From CAWDMN01 sp963803155 (GTDB lineage: Bacteria > Acidobacteriota > Terriglobia > Versatilivoradales > Versatilivoraceae): a stretch of 64,000 nucleotides of DNA. A program made the translations under genes and the position numbers. Shown one piece after another: positions 17,340-26,683 of this stretch. The stretch covers positions 178,200 to 242,199 of the forward strand of contig CAWDMN010000033.1 of assembly GCA_963803155.1 (NCBI GenBank), read 5' to 3'. The notes beneath the pieces were generated by a model. It did no database searches, was not told where the DNA came from, and saw only the letters and a program-made list of their open reading frames with translations. How positions within the stretch are numbered: the stretch's first letter is position 1; each line of letters opens with the position of its first letter.

Positions 17340-20300
17340 TTAGCGCTGATGGTAATTGGGATATGCCGGGCGCTGGTAGACGGGCTGGGGATTCTTTTTG
17401 AGCAATTCCATGACAACCTCGACGGCCTTTTCCAGCTGAGGATCATGGCCCTCGCGCACCAATTTGGGATTCATTTCGACGTCAATGTCAGGCGGCACAC
17501 CGTGATTTTCAACATCCCACTTGCCATCCGTCGTATAGAAAGCGAGGTTGGGGGTCCCGGTAAATCCGCCATCCAGCAGATCTCCCGGGTTGGTATAGTG
17601 GCCCACCAATCCCCCCCAGGTCCTTTTGCCCACCAGTGGCCCAATGCCGGTTTTACGGAACATCCATGGCATTGCGTCGCCGCCCGAGCCGGCCATTTCA
17701 TTGATAATCATTACCTTGGGGCCGAAAATGGCTTCGATGGGGGTAGAAATATCCTTTCCTTCCCGCATCGTCCAAAAACTTAACAAAGGCCGCCTCAAGT
17801 AATCGATGACGTAATCCGCTATTAAGCCGCCTCCATTGAACCGTTCATCAATGATTGCGGCTTCTTTCCCGATTTGTGCAAAGAAGTAGCGGTTGAAGTT
17901 GGTGTACCCGCCACCCGCCGTGTCCGGCAAATAAATGTAAGCCACGCGGCCGCCGGTCATTTCGTCCACTCGGCGGCGGTTGCCTTCGATCCATGCCAAG
18001 CTGCGCAGCCCCATTTCATCATCAACGGGAACCACTGTCACTTCTCGCGCGCCGGACCCGTCGGGATTTGAACCGACTTTCAAGACTATTTGTTTTCCCG
18101 CGGTTTCTTCAAAAAAACTGTAGAGGTTGTCGGAACTCCTCAATTCGCGACCGTTTACGGAGAGCAGATATTCACCGGCCGCAACATTGACCCCCGGCTG
18201 AGTCAGAGGAGCGCGCAGCTTGGGATTCCAGTTTTCTCCGTCGAAAATGCGAGCGAACCGGTAGCGCCCATTTTCGATTTTGTAGTCGGCGCCGAGCAAG
18301 CCCACTTTGACCTTTTTTATTTCCGGCTTATCGCCGCCGCCAATGAACATATGCCCCACGGTCATTTCGCCGAGCATTTCTTCAAAGAGATAATTCAGAT
18401 CGTCACGGCTGGAGAGGTTCTCGAGATAGGGCTCGTATTTTTTCTTGATAGACTCGAGGTTCAGGCCATGGAGTCCGGGATCATAAAAGAAATCGCGTTC
18501 GCCGCGCCACACCTGCTGGTACATGTGCTTCCATTCGGCGCGTGGATCGACGTATATTTGGACCGCATCGAGCTTCAGGGGTCCGCCCTCTCCTGGCTTG
18601 GGAGGGGCATCGCCCGGCTTTTGTGCGGCAACGATGAACCATTGATTCCCCTGGCGGTACAGCATTTTTTCTCCGTTAAAGGACAGGACAAAGGCATTCA
18701 AATTCTCCAATATTTTCTCGACTTTGCGCTTGCTCAAATCGAATTTATGCAGAATTAAAGAGGGGCCATCCCCTTCAAAGTCGATGGGAAACACCGTGGG
18801 GCCTTCCACCAGAAAAAGCTCTCCCGCCTTGCCAGCCGCCAACCCCTGATAATTCCGGGCGGGAATAGGCAGTGCCAGGATACGCTGGCCGATATTTTCG
18901 AAATCGATTTGAACCGTGACCGGCTTCTCTTCTTTTTCTTTTGCCGCGTCTCCTTTCTCTTTGTCTGCCTGCTTATCCTTATCCGCTTTTTGAGCTTCCT
19001 TGGGTTTCTCCTCGTCGCTTTCAGGCGCCAGTGGCGACGGTAAGTCCTTTTTCAGCACGGCAACGTAAACACTGCGCGAGATAGGGCGCTGGATGCTCGA
19101 CATATCCAGCCATCCTGAACTTAAAGCTACGTCCGTGCTCGCCGTGAAATAGAGGGATTTGCCTTCTTTGTCGAAGCAGGCATATAGAGAGTCGCTCATC
19201 CCATCGGTTACTTGATAACTCTTGCCTTGTTCCAGCGAATAGATGAAAACAACGTGCAGGTAATTTCGTAGCTGCTTGGTGTAGGCCAGCCAGCGGCTGT
19301 CAGGTGACCAGGAGGGATTGAGTTGGGAAGAGGAAGCATAGGTGTCCATATCCACGCGGACGGGGTTTTTTTTCTCCAGGTCGATGTACCACACATTGAG
19401 CCGTTTGTCGGTGTAGGCAATCTTTTTTGAGTCGGGCGACCAAACGGGAGAGTAGTAAAACGTAGGAGGATTGCCGAGATCGAACTTGCGGATCTCACCA
19501 AGACCGTTTTGGTCGCGCACAAAAAGTGCGTACTCCCCTGATTCGTCTGAGAAATAAGCAATAGATTTTCCATCCGATGACCAGGCTGGATCACGTTCGA
19601 CAACGTTTGTGCTGTTCGTGAGGTTGCGGATATCCCCTTTTTCAGCTGGCACCGTCAACACTTCACCTCGCACGCCAAACAGAGCCCGCGCGCCGGTAGG
19701 GGAGATGGCGGCTGTTTGGATGCGTCTGGGTTCGATTTTCTGGAAGTGGGGACGCATTTCCGTCAGGTCTCCGGCCACTCGAATCGCAAGCTTTTGACTC
19801 TTCCCCGAACTTACATTGAGCAGGTGAATTGTCCCAAATTGTTCGTAGGCAATGGTCCCAGCCATGGCGGAAGCTGATTTGATGTCCAAACCGTCGTTTT
19901 GGAGGATTTGTTTCACCTGTTTTGATTTCAGGTCATAGGCGAAAAGGGTCACCGGCCCGTTGCGGTCAGACAGGAAATAGACGGTGTCGCCCATCCACAT
20001 CGGATTAAAATCATTCGAATTGTCGCGGGGGATCCTGGCTTCGACGTTTAAATCCGAGAGGTTGATGATCCAGATCGGTTTGGTTTGTCCACCCCGGTAC
20101 CGTTTCCAGGCATTTTGCCATTGCACCATCGGCACATAGGCCAGGCGGGAGCCATCCGGGGAAAATGAAGCCTCGGTGGCAGTGGGAAGCCCGATTTCAC
20201 TGGGATATCCGCCTCCCACGGGAACCGTGAAAAGTTGGGATATGGCGAAGGTGTGGGCTTTGCGTCCGGAGCGAAAAACCACATTCTTACCATCCCGGGT

Positions 20301-20647
20301 CCACCCAATGGCTTCGTCGGCCCCGGGATGATAAGTCAGACGGCGGGGAACGCCGCCCGCAGTGGATACGACATAAACATCGGTATTGCCGTCATACTCT
20401 CCCGTAAAGGCAATCATGGAGCCATCCGGCGAGAAAATCGGACCGGTTTCCGCTCCCACCCCAGCGGTTAATCGCCGCGCTTCCCCCCTTCGCGGCCAAC
20501 CAGCCAAATGTCACCCGCAAAGGAAAAGGCAATCTGAGTCTGGCTCAAGCTCGGATTCCGCAGCAGCAAAGGTTTATCACTTTGAGCAATGGCAAAACCC
20601 ACTAATACTAAGAAGAGTAGGAAAATAATTAGGCAAATTCGGCGCAT
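17340..20647 (-). CDS. Tricorn-like serine protease (S41), one-base frameshift near the N-terminus
   Basis: The true start is ATG 20647 with AAAGGAG upstream and signal peptide MRRICLIIFLLFLVLVGFAI. The mature sequence opens LLLRNPSLSQTQIAFSFAGD and IWLVGREGG, then the frame breaks: the G6 run (C6 at 20483-20488) needs one more G to continue as EARRLTAG. From there the downstream frame to 17340 is intact. Restored length would be about 1102 residues, normal for tricorn homologues. Beta-propeller WD40-like TolB repeats follow (PIFSPDGSMIAFTGEYDGNT, SWSPDSRWLAYTKQ), then a Lys/Glu-rich linker near 18940-19030, a tricorn C1 domain, a PDZ-like domain, and the S41 protease core with MAGSGGDAMPWMF (nucleophile Ser in SGGD). 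Family members degrade peptides released by larger proteases. The signal peptide puts it outside the cytoplasm. The frameshift may be a sequencing error. Confidence 0.88.
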
Positions 20648-20743
20648 CGATGTGATTCTCCTTTTTGAGATATTGATGGAATGTGTGATTTGGAGCAACA
20701 ACCCGGCTTCACGAATCATTTGCCGATTCGAAATTCCCCCCGG

Positions 20744-20862
20744 ATGCGGCTGGCACATCAAGATGATGAAAAGGGGAAGATGGAGGCGGCCTGCCCTCAG
20801 GCCGTCTCAGCACGCTTGGCCAACCCAGACGGGGGGGGCACCCCGCCTCCATCAGACCCGGT
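20744..20862. repeat. GC-rich hairpin repeat, copy 1 (family C)
   Basis: GATGGAGGCGG at 20779-20789 pairs with CCGCCTCCATC at 20843-20853, enclosing GGCCTGCCCTCAGGCCGTCT. Copies with the same inner order lie at 45938-46045 and 59770-59900. It occupies the gap between the GH36-like gene and the tricorn gene, both read on the minus strand. Confidence 0.8.
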
Positions 20863-20974
20863 GAGACGCCGGAACTCAGATGGAAAAGGAGATTCACTTC
20901 TGCCTTTCAGCAATTCAACCTGAAGACAATTCGCCAACCTGATGATTCCAGCTGATTCACAAGAAATCCCGGAC

Positions 20975-23359
20975 TTACCGAGTTGCCGTCACTGCAGCGG
21001 AACGGTTGCCATCCCCATCCACGGCGACAATCTCATAGCGACGATCAAGACCAGCCTCATTGCTGAAGTCGAAATAAAACGTTCCAATAGCCACATGATC
21101 GAGCAACTTCCCGTCACGCCAAACATGGTATTCTGCCAGCAACTTGTCATCCGTGGCGGGAGCCCATCGCAAGGCCACTCCAGTCCGCCCGCCATACGTC
21201 TCCCGTGTTATTGCCAGTTTTGTGGGAGCTGTCGGCGGGACGTGATCCGTTCCTCGCCCCGGCGCGCCAACGAGATTTAGCAAGATCATCTCCCTCGTGT
21301 CGCCCGATTTGATGCGGATTCCTTGTTGCATTAGTTCCTTCCCGGTGGCGTCGCGCACCTCCTTGCCAAAACGAAATGCCACGTTGTATGCGGCTTCGGG
21401 TGCCAGCTTTTTGGGATAAACGACGGCCTCCCCCTTCAATGGAGTGTCCAGGAAGATGACTGCCTTGGTGCGGGCGGCATTGGAAATCTCAAGAAAGGTG
21501 TGCGAGTCAGGCGCGCCTTCAGCCCGCGGATGGTACACGCGCATATAACGATCGAGCACTCCTTCATGGCGCAAATACCGGCGCAGGAAAACATCCTGCC
21601 GCTGCCTTTCTTGGACCGCCGCATCTTCCAGTTTGTCGGAATCTTCGCCTCCGAATTCCATCAGCTTGGCCACCGGCCAAAAATAAGTCAAATAGTACAG
21701 TTCGTCTGGACCGCCCCCATCCGACATCTGGTTGTTTTCGAGCAATTCGAGCTTGTCCCAATTGCACCATTCGCCGCCCGAGTTGCAGCCCTGCAAACCC
21801 ATTTCCGGGTTGGCCTCCTTCACTTCCCGCAGCATTTGCAGGAAGTGCCGGTATTGTTGAGGATGAGGCTGTCCCGCGGGATGATCGTGATTGGCGGCCC
21901 AGCAGGGGGCCTGCACCCACCCGTCCAAGCGGTAATAGTAATCGCCGTACCGTTTTTCGCGGTCGAGCATGAACTTCCGCATGTAATCATGAGCTCCCTG
22001 TGCGGCTGCGCAGAAGCCAAGACCGTACCAGCCGGTGATGCCGTCGGGAACCTTGGGCGCCAAAGCCCAATCGGGATGCTCCACATCGGGAGGAGTACCG
22101 GGGGCAAAGTGCTGAGGCGGCATCCAGAGTCGGAAGAGAATTCCAGATTGTTTGAGATAATTCACCAAATCGGCCCAATCGATCCCTTCCCATACCCCGC
22201 GGCCTCTCGAGTCAAACCAGAAGTCATCTTCGTGGGCAATTTCGACGCCCGTGCTTCGGCAGAGATCCGCGATGCGCCACATCACCTGAGTGTGCAGGTC
22301 AATCCGCTGTTTGTGCTTGGGGTCGTTCCAATGAGTATTGTAAACACAAGTGGTCCAGAGGTATTTTTCGCGGGTCAAATCCCACTTGAAGGTGGCCTGC
22401 CAATCCTGCAGCTGTTCACCGGCGTTGTCGAGATCTCCTTGATAGACCCCAACAAAACTGTTCGGCGCTTCAAAAGCGGCGCCCGGCGCGAGGGGCTCCG
22501 TATGAAGCTCCATCTGCGAGCCCACCAGGAACCCATCGCGGCCGGGATATTCTCCGGAATTCCAGACCCGCATCGACCAGGGCCCCAGATAATTGAATCC
22601 CAGAAAGATCCCTTCATTGGCTTTGGGATCCTCCAGCACAAAATAGGGGTGAAAGCTGGCGCTGCCGCTGAAGACATCGTCAGTGCGGAATCCGGGAGCG
22701 CCGGAGAGGGAATAGAAAGTCCGGCTGCGCTGTTTTTCCAACGGTTCCGCCCTCAGCTCATTCGTGCCCTGGTCCGCCCCTCCCCCTTGCCAGTGATAGA
22801 GGGTTAGACGCGATGTCAAATCGTTCCTGAAGCGAAAATGATTCAGGCTGATTTCCGTGAGTGGCTGTGTTCGCTCCGTCCGATTGGTGACACAATACCA
22901 TTTGCGAATCATCCCCAGCGGTGTGCGCGGCGTGGAGGCATAGAGGTCATAGTGCAGGCCGATCAGAAATTTCGGATGCTCCAAGTTGATCACCAGCGAG
23001 ATTCCCGGCTCAATGCCCGGAGAAGCTTTGGGCACGGGCATCCGGACGATCTGATAATCCTTGAGGGTGTAATTGCCAGTGCGGCCGCTCTGTTCCTCAC
23101 CCGCAAATAGGAAGCGGAACTCGTCGGAGTCAGCTCCGGCGGCGAACTCCGTTCCGGTCAACCGATTCTTCAAACTGGAAAGATGGAATTTCCCTTGAGA
23201 AAGCTTGAGATGCATCTCCACCAGGCTCGTTTGAGCGGCCCAGCTCGTGGTCGAAGGATCGAATTGCGCATATGCATCCCCGGAATGCAGGGATTCGGCT
23301 CCAAAGGCTGAAGCCGTCAGTGCCGCCAGAATCAAAAATACCTCGAAGAGACTCTTCAT
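20975..23359 (-). CDS. GH36-like alpha-galactosidase with C-terminal Fn3-like domain, secreted
   Basis: The 794-residue protein starts at ATG 23359 with signal peptide MKSLFEVFLILAALTASAFG. The N-terminal half is beta-rich (super-sandwich). The barrel carries VYNTHWNDPKHKQRIDLHTQ, HEDDFWFDSRGRGVWEGIDW, and YYYRLDGWVQAPCW, whose Asp after Leu fits the KxD-type nucleophile position of clan GH-D. GLQGCNSGGEWCNWDKLELL and NNQMSDGGGPDELYYLTYF follow, where the family's acid/base Asp (usually SxxD) would lie. The last 90 residues resemble a fibronectin-III fold (PPTAPTKLAITRETYGG, EYHVWRDGKLLDHV). Alpha-galactosidase or a related retaining activity on secreted glycans is inferred. Its ribosome site is GGAGGG about 12 bases upstream. 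Gap 23360-23817 shows nothing besides an AGGCGGTTCGCCAGGCGGAG inverted motif. Confidence 0.78.
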   Translation of the reverse strand: MKSLFEVFLILAALTASAFGAESLHSGDAYAQFDPSTTSWAAQTSLVEMHLKLSQGKFHLSSLKNRLTGTEFAAGADSDEFRFLFAGEEQSGRTGNYTLKDYQIVRMPVPKASPGIEPGISLVINLEHPKFLIGLHYDLYASTPRTPLGMIRKWYCVTNRTERTQPLTEISLNHFRFRNDLTSRLTLYHWQGGGADQGTNELRAEPLEKQRSRTFYSLSGAPGFRTDDVFSGSASFHPYFVLEDPKANEGIFLGFNYLGPWSMRVWNSGEYPGRDGFLVGSQMELHTEPLAPGAAFEAPNSFVGVYQGDLDNAGEQLQDWQATFKWDLTREKYLWTTCVYNTHWNDPKHKQRIDLHTQVMWRIADLCRSTGVEIAHEDDFWFDSRGRGVWEGIDWADLVNYLKQSGILFRLWMPPQHFAPGTPPDVEHPDWALAPKVPDGITGWYGLGFCAAAQGAHDYMRKFMLDREKRYGDYYYRLDGWVQAPCWAANHDHPAGQPHPQQYRHFLQMLREVKEANPEMGLQGCNSGGEWCNWDKLELLENNQMSDGGGPDELYYLTYFWPVAKLMEFGGEDSDKLEDAAVQERQRQDVFLRRYLRHEGVLDRYMRVYHPRAEGAPDSHTFLEISNAARTKAVIFLDTPLKGEAVVYPKKLAPEAAYNVAFRFGKEVRDATGKELMQQGIRIKSGDTREMILLNLVGAPGRGTDHVPPTAPTKLAITRETYGGRTGVALRWAPATDDKLLAEYHVWRDGKLLDHVAIGTFYFDFSNEAGLDRRYEIVAVDGDGNRSAAVTATR

Positions 23360-23817
23360 GGCTTTTGAATGTGCCCTCCTTCAATTTTTCCGGAGATGAG
23401 AAACCTATGATGAAGTTCAATTATGCTAGCACAGTCCGCGATAGCTCCAGAAGGCATTTTCGGTGCAGGCATGAATCAATGTGCGACAGATAAGACCGGT
23501 CGCGATGATCCGCCGAACTGAATCACAGCCGGGAGTTAGAGCCTCCTATCGAGCTCTTTCAGATGGAGCTGGCTTGGCCAGGCGGTTCGCCAGGCGGAGT
23601 CCGCCTAAGCGGGAGACTCGACCTACAGTGCATTGCATCCCTCGGCAGATATTCTCATTTGAGTGTGACTGGTTGAGGCTGCTCATTTGGGCAGGATGCG
23701 TCCGATGGAAGGCAATGGTTCGTTTGATTCAGTCGAAGTAAGTCCGTTCGGTATGAATGGAGTATTGGTGCAAACGCATCACATCGCGAACTTGCTCCAA
23801 TATTTTGGGCATTTGAT

Positions 23818-23907
23818 CTTGACTCTGCACAGACAAAAACTTTAGATTACCTTTACCGTGACTTTATGCCTTAATTTTGACGCAGGACGAACTTGCCTGT
23901 GAATCAT
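23818..23907. repeat. Fragment of modular repeat family A
   Basis: TTGACTCTGCACAGACAAAA, then TTTAGATTAC, CGTGACTTTATGCCTTAATT and ACTTGCCTGTGAATCATG parallel bases 575-705 of copy 1, with more divergence. The similarity stops at 23907-23908, exactly where the probable gene cassette begins. Confidence 0.6.
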
Positions 23908-23908
23908 G

Positions 23909-24536
23909 GTTAGGTGACAATGATGATCCATCCAGACACGATTTCCATGCTGCAGGAGTCTCTCCCCGAGTACATCCGGGTAGCGGAGTGGTGCGTACAC
24001 TTCGAAAAGGATGCATTGTGGGGCCCGGGGCAGGCTGGAGGCCGTCTTGGCTTCCCTGCCGCTCTCATCTTGTTCTCCATCGTGGATGCGATTGGCTCCT
24101 TCCATCGCGGCAACCAGGATTTCACTGTTCTGCTGGACGGTCACTCCGCTTCCATACGTCGGCAGGGCTTCCAGCACTTCTACGTCCTAAACAGCGAATA
24201 CTATGGCCTTGGTCTTTCGAAAGCCATGATAGAGCGCCTCTACGCCAACTTCCGGGATCTGCTAGTTCACAATGCGGCCCTGGCACCCGAACACTTCCTC
24301 ATTTCGCTCCCGGACGTTGCCGAAGCCTTCCTTGAGAGCCACGATGGCCGTCTGCTCGTGAACATCAACGGTTTCCTTGGAATCACAGAATCCGCCGTCC
24401 GTCTCTTTTTGAAGCAGCTGCCCACCATTGTTCCGGGGAGTGAGCAGGAATCGAACATCAACAAGAAGGGATGAGGCACTTCACCTAACGAGCAGCTTTC
24501 AGCCAACCTCGCTTCGCTTGGCGGCTGAAGCTGAAC
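23909..24536. mobile_element. Probable integron gene cassette
   Basis: The left core GTTAGGT at 23909-23915 and the right end AACG/TTGG at 24534-24540 bound a 628-base unit that contains one gene. If excised and circularised at G/TT, the attC right core would read GTTAGGT, the exact complement of its left core ACCTAAC at 24483-24489. That internal match is what integron recombination predicts. No integrase gene and no further attC were found in the window, so this would be an isolated cassette. Confidence 0.62.
23914..24474 (+). CDS. Hypothetical protein inside a probable integron gene cassette
   Basis: The reading frame runs from GTG 23914 (ATG 23920 or 23923 are alternatives) to TGA 24474, about 186 residues. 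The start is only a few bases into the cassette, as usual for cassettes. I recognise no family. It is mixed alpha/beta with no signal peptide; a hydrophobic stretch (RLGFPAALILFSIVDAIGSF) and a helix-rich middle (AMIERLYANFRDLLVHNAAL) stand out, ending in a basic, polar tail (ESNINKKG). It is soluble and cytoplasmic by inference. The attC-like site begins 8 bases after the stop codon, and the recombination core precedes the start. No promoter is evident inside. Function is unknown, as for most cassette-borne genes. Confidence 0.72.
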   Translation: MTMMIHPDTISMLQESLPEYIRVAEWCVHFEKDALWGPGQAGGRLGFPAALILFSIVDAIGSFHRGNQDFTVLLDGHSASIRRQGFQHFYVLNSEYYGLGLSKAMIERLYANFRDLLVHNAALAPEHFLISLPDVAEAFLESHDGRLLVNINGFLGITESAVRLFLKQLPTIVPGSEQESNINKKG

Positions 24537-24543
24537 GTTGGCA
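24483..24543 (+). other. attC-like recombination site (61 bp)
   Basis: ACCTAAC (24483-24489) and GTTGGCA (24537-24543) flank an imperfect stem: CAGCTTTCAGCC (24492-24503) pairs with GGCTGAAGCTG (24522-24532), leaving one unpaired T. The loop is AACCTCGCTTCGCTTGGC. RYYYAAC left core, GTT right core, extrahelical base and about 60 bp length are all attC features. The last four bases of the right core come from host sequence, as expected for an integrated cassette. Confidence 0.68.
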
Positions 24544-24671
24544 CAAGAAAAAACAATCGCAGAGAATGGGCTTGCAATCTCGAAAGAGATGCCCCACGAA
24601 GAAAAGGGCCGGCAACCGCAATCGATCAGATGAAACGCGGACGCTAAAACGGAAAGTGGAGGGGAAAATTT

Positions 24672-24998
24672 GGTCAGAGCTGAATGGCGCTTACTTAAGG
24701 ATTAAAAAGTCCCGGAGGGACGACGGAGAGTAGCCAGGGACAAGAGAACGAATCTCGCCGTCCCTGGAAAAAGGAGAAAAGAGTTAGCGCCCTGAAAGGG
24801 CGCGGGAGTGAATTGCCTGAGTTGCTTCCTCCACTTCCTCCACCGCCCCTGCCGGGGCGGATAATTCTTCTGAATCAGTAGCCAGGGGTGGCGCAAAAAC
24901 CGCGCCACCCCTGGCTATTCTCCAATGTCCCTTCCGGGACAAAATTTGAACGGGTTATCGCCATGGGATCCTTAAGTCAGCGCCATTCGGGTTAGACC
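24672..24998. mobile_element. 327-bp miniature element with inverted ends (MITE A, copy 1)
   Basis: The left end GGTCAGAGCTGAATGGCGCT (24672-24691, extending through TACTTAAGGAT) is matched by the complement of the right end at 24968-24998. The interior holds TCCCGGAGGGACGACGGAG, CCGTCCCTGG, GCGCCCTGAAAGGGCGC and CGCCCCTGCCGGGGCG hairpins, and a GGGGTGGC/GCCACCCC pair. It carries no transposase. A second copy is at 32965-33278; a degraded interior piece is near 36030-36200. Confidence 0.72.
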
Positions 24999-25307
24999 TT
25001 AAAAGTTGCTAAATTGTTAAATCGAAAACCAACTCGTAGTAAAAGTTGTTTATGGCGCGACCCATTAGAATCCATCATCCTGGGGCGATCTATCATGTCG
25101 CCAACCGGGGCTACGAGCGGAAGGAACTCTTACACCGCGGGTAGCAAAGGCTGGGGAATAGCGCGGTGGTAAGTCGGCAATTGAAAGGACTGTCCAATGA
25201 AGTCCAAGCTGACCATGCAGTGAGGCGGATTCTCGAAAAAGTTCGCAAGATAATCAGCGCCAAGCAGCCTCAATGAAGCTCAATTAGTAATAATAAAGGT
25301 CTGGCCC
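24988..25307. mobile_element. RAYT-derived miniature element (MITE B, copy 1)
   Basis: The left end GGGTTAGACCTTAAAAGTTG and right end TAATAATAAAGGTCTGGCCC form diverged inverted ends. Inside, MARPIRIHHPGAIYHVANRG (from ATG 25052) is a RAYT N-terminus that stops after ERKELLHRG. Further on, SRQLKGLSNEVQADHAVRRI, then LEKVRKIISAKQPQ and a stop at about 25276, is a RAYT-like C-terminus. The catalytic core is deleted. The left end overlaps the right end of MITE A by about ten bases. Confidence 0.7.
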
Positions 25308-25439
25308 GAATGGCGCTCCGAATGGCGCTTCTTTAGGATAAGCAAATAAGCAAGAGCGGCACCGATTCCCGTGATCCAGTGACCTTGTAACTTTGCAAGT
25401 TTGGCCCCACATGGTTCTGCTTCAGGTCTGGTGGGAAAT

Positions 25440-25771
25440 GGGGTCAGACCTTAATAGTTGCTAATTGGTTGAATCGAAAACAAACTCGTGGTAATAGTAG
25501 TTTTTGGCACGACCCATTAGAAACCATTATCCTGGGGCGATCTATCAAGTCACCACCCGGAGCTACGAGTAGAAGCAACTTTTACACGGCGACATTTGGG
25601 ATGGTAGCAATGGTTGGGAAGTAGCGCGGCAATAAGCCGACAGTTGAAAGGATCGTCCAACGAAGTCCAGGCCGATCCTGCAGTGAGGCGGCTTCTCGAA
25701 AAAGTTCGCAAGCTAATCAACGCCAGGCAGTTTCCATAAATCTCAATTAGCAATAATTAAGGTCTGACCCC
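25440..25771. mobile_element. RAYT-derived miniature element (MITE B, copy 2)
   Basis: A 332-bp unit bounded by 27-base inverted repeats with two mismatches: GGGGTCAGACCTTAATAGTT at 25440 onward and its counterpart, ending AATTAAGGTCTGACCCC, at 25745-25771. The interior repeats the RAYT start (HDPLETIILGRSIK frame decayed; the in-frame echo is RPIRNHYPGAIYQVTTRSYE) and the C-terminal block. Both are broken by stops. The non-element spacer 25308-25439 (GGCACCGATTCCCGTGATCC and so on) recurs after copy 3 at 31557-31680. Confidence 0.72.
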
Positions 25772-25820
25772 TAATACTCTACCCTAATACTCTACTAATA
25801 CTCTACTCTTCCCCAATACC

Positions 25821-26683
25821 TTAATACCTGTTATTATTTAAAAATTTCCCTATATCTTTGGAAAGCGTGCTGACAAAAGTCAAGTCCGGCACTGATTCCC
25901 GCCTGTAGAGCGAACCGGAAGGGAATGTGCCGTCGTATATTGTCAACGATTGCGGAGGGGACTGTCGCGTGGGGAATTGCCATTGAGAGCGTCCGTAATC
26001 CAACCGCTTCCACTGGTCAGATAACTCCTTGGTGAAAGTTAAATATTGAGTACCATAAAGCTGACTTGGTTCGATATAGGCGTTTTCCCACCATTCGTTC
26101 CAGTTGTCGATAAGAATCCAGTCGGGGTTGGATAGCATGGCAGCGGAAAAGAGTGAACGATACAAAGCCCCATCCGCCCGATCATAAAATCGATTGGCGG
26201 ACCAAGGCAAGAGACGGTCGTCAAAACCGGGTTCAGCTGTTGCCATCCATATTTTGGTAGATGGAGAGTCATCCAGTAGCGGGTAATAGTGGATTTGCTT
26301 GCTCCAAGTTTTTTCTGACTCCACCAAATTTGGAATTCCAAAGGAGCCGAGCTGATGAAGGCCATCAAAAACCGCAAGATCCGCCATGTCACTCCCCCAA
26401 CCAATGTACTCAGCGTCCAGTCCCGCTGCCCTTAATCTGGTGAAAATATTGATCCAGGTCTCCCGCGGCAACATGGTTGAAACATAAATTATGATCAAAG
26501 GCTTGCCATCGACTTTGAAATAGGCTGGATAGTCGCGGTAGCTGCTAATTGCATAGGATAGGAATTTGAACACTGCCTCGTTTTTGTCCGAATAGTTCCC
26601 GAAATTCAAAAGGTTTCCGAGTTCGAAATAGATTGCTACCGGAAAAGATTTATCATTGGCTACATTCAAAAGCTTCTTGAAGT
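25821..26683 (-). pseudogene. GH99-like glycoside hydrolase, C-terminal half (split by IS256 element)
   Basis: Read on the minus strand from the target duplication at 26676-26683, the frame continues KKLLNVANDKSFPVAIYFEL, GKPLIIIYVSTMLPRETWIN and WILIDNWNEWWENAYIEPS, ending at 25821. The NxW-NEWxEnaxIEPS block is typical of GH99/GH71-like and WbsX-like barrels that act on mannose-type or other polysaccharides. The frame joins exactly to the N-terminal half at 28082-28846 when the insertion and one target copy are removed, giving a 539-residue protein. The apparent start at 26717 lies inside the insertion sequence and is an artefact. The last residues (SVPDLTFVSTLSKDI) share a nucleotide stretch with 29083-29125. 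Confidence 0.8.
26676..26683. repeat. 8-bp target-site duplication, left copy
   Basis: CTTGAAGT, identical to 28082-28089. Eight-base duplications are usual for IS256-family insertions. Confidence 0.88.

Noticed and set aside
21500..22807. 435-residue open frame on the plus strand
   Set aside because: It lies wholly antisense to the GH36-like gene, whose signal peptide, motifs and ribosome site are convincing. Codon bias on the minus strand explains the long frame.
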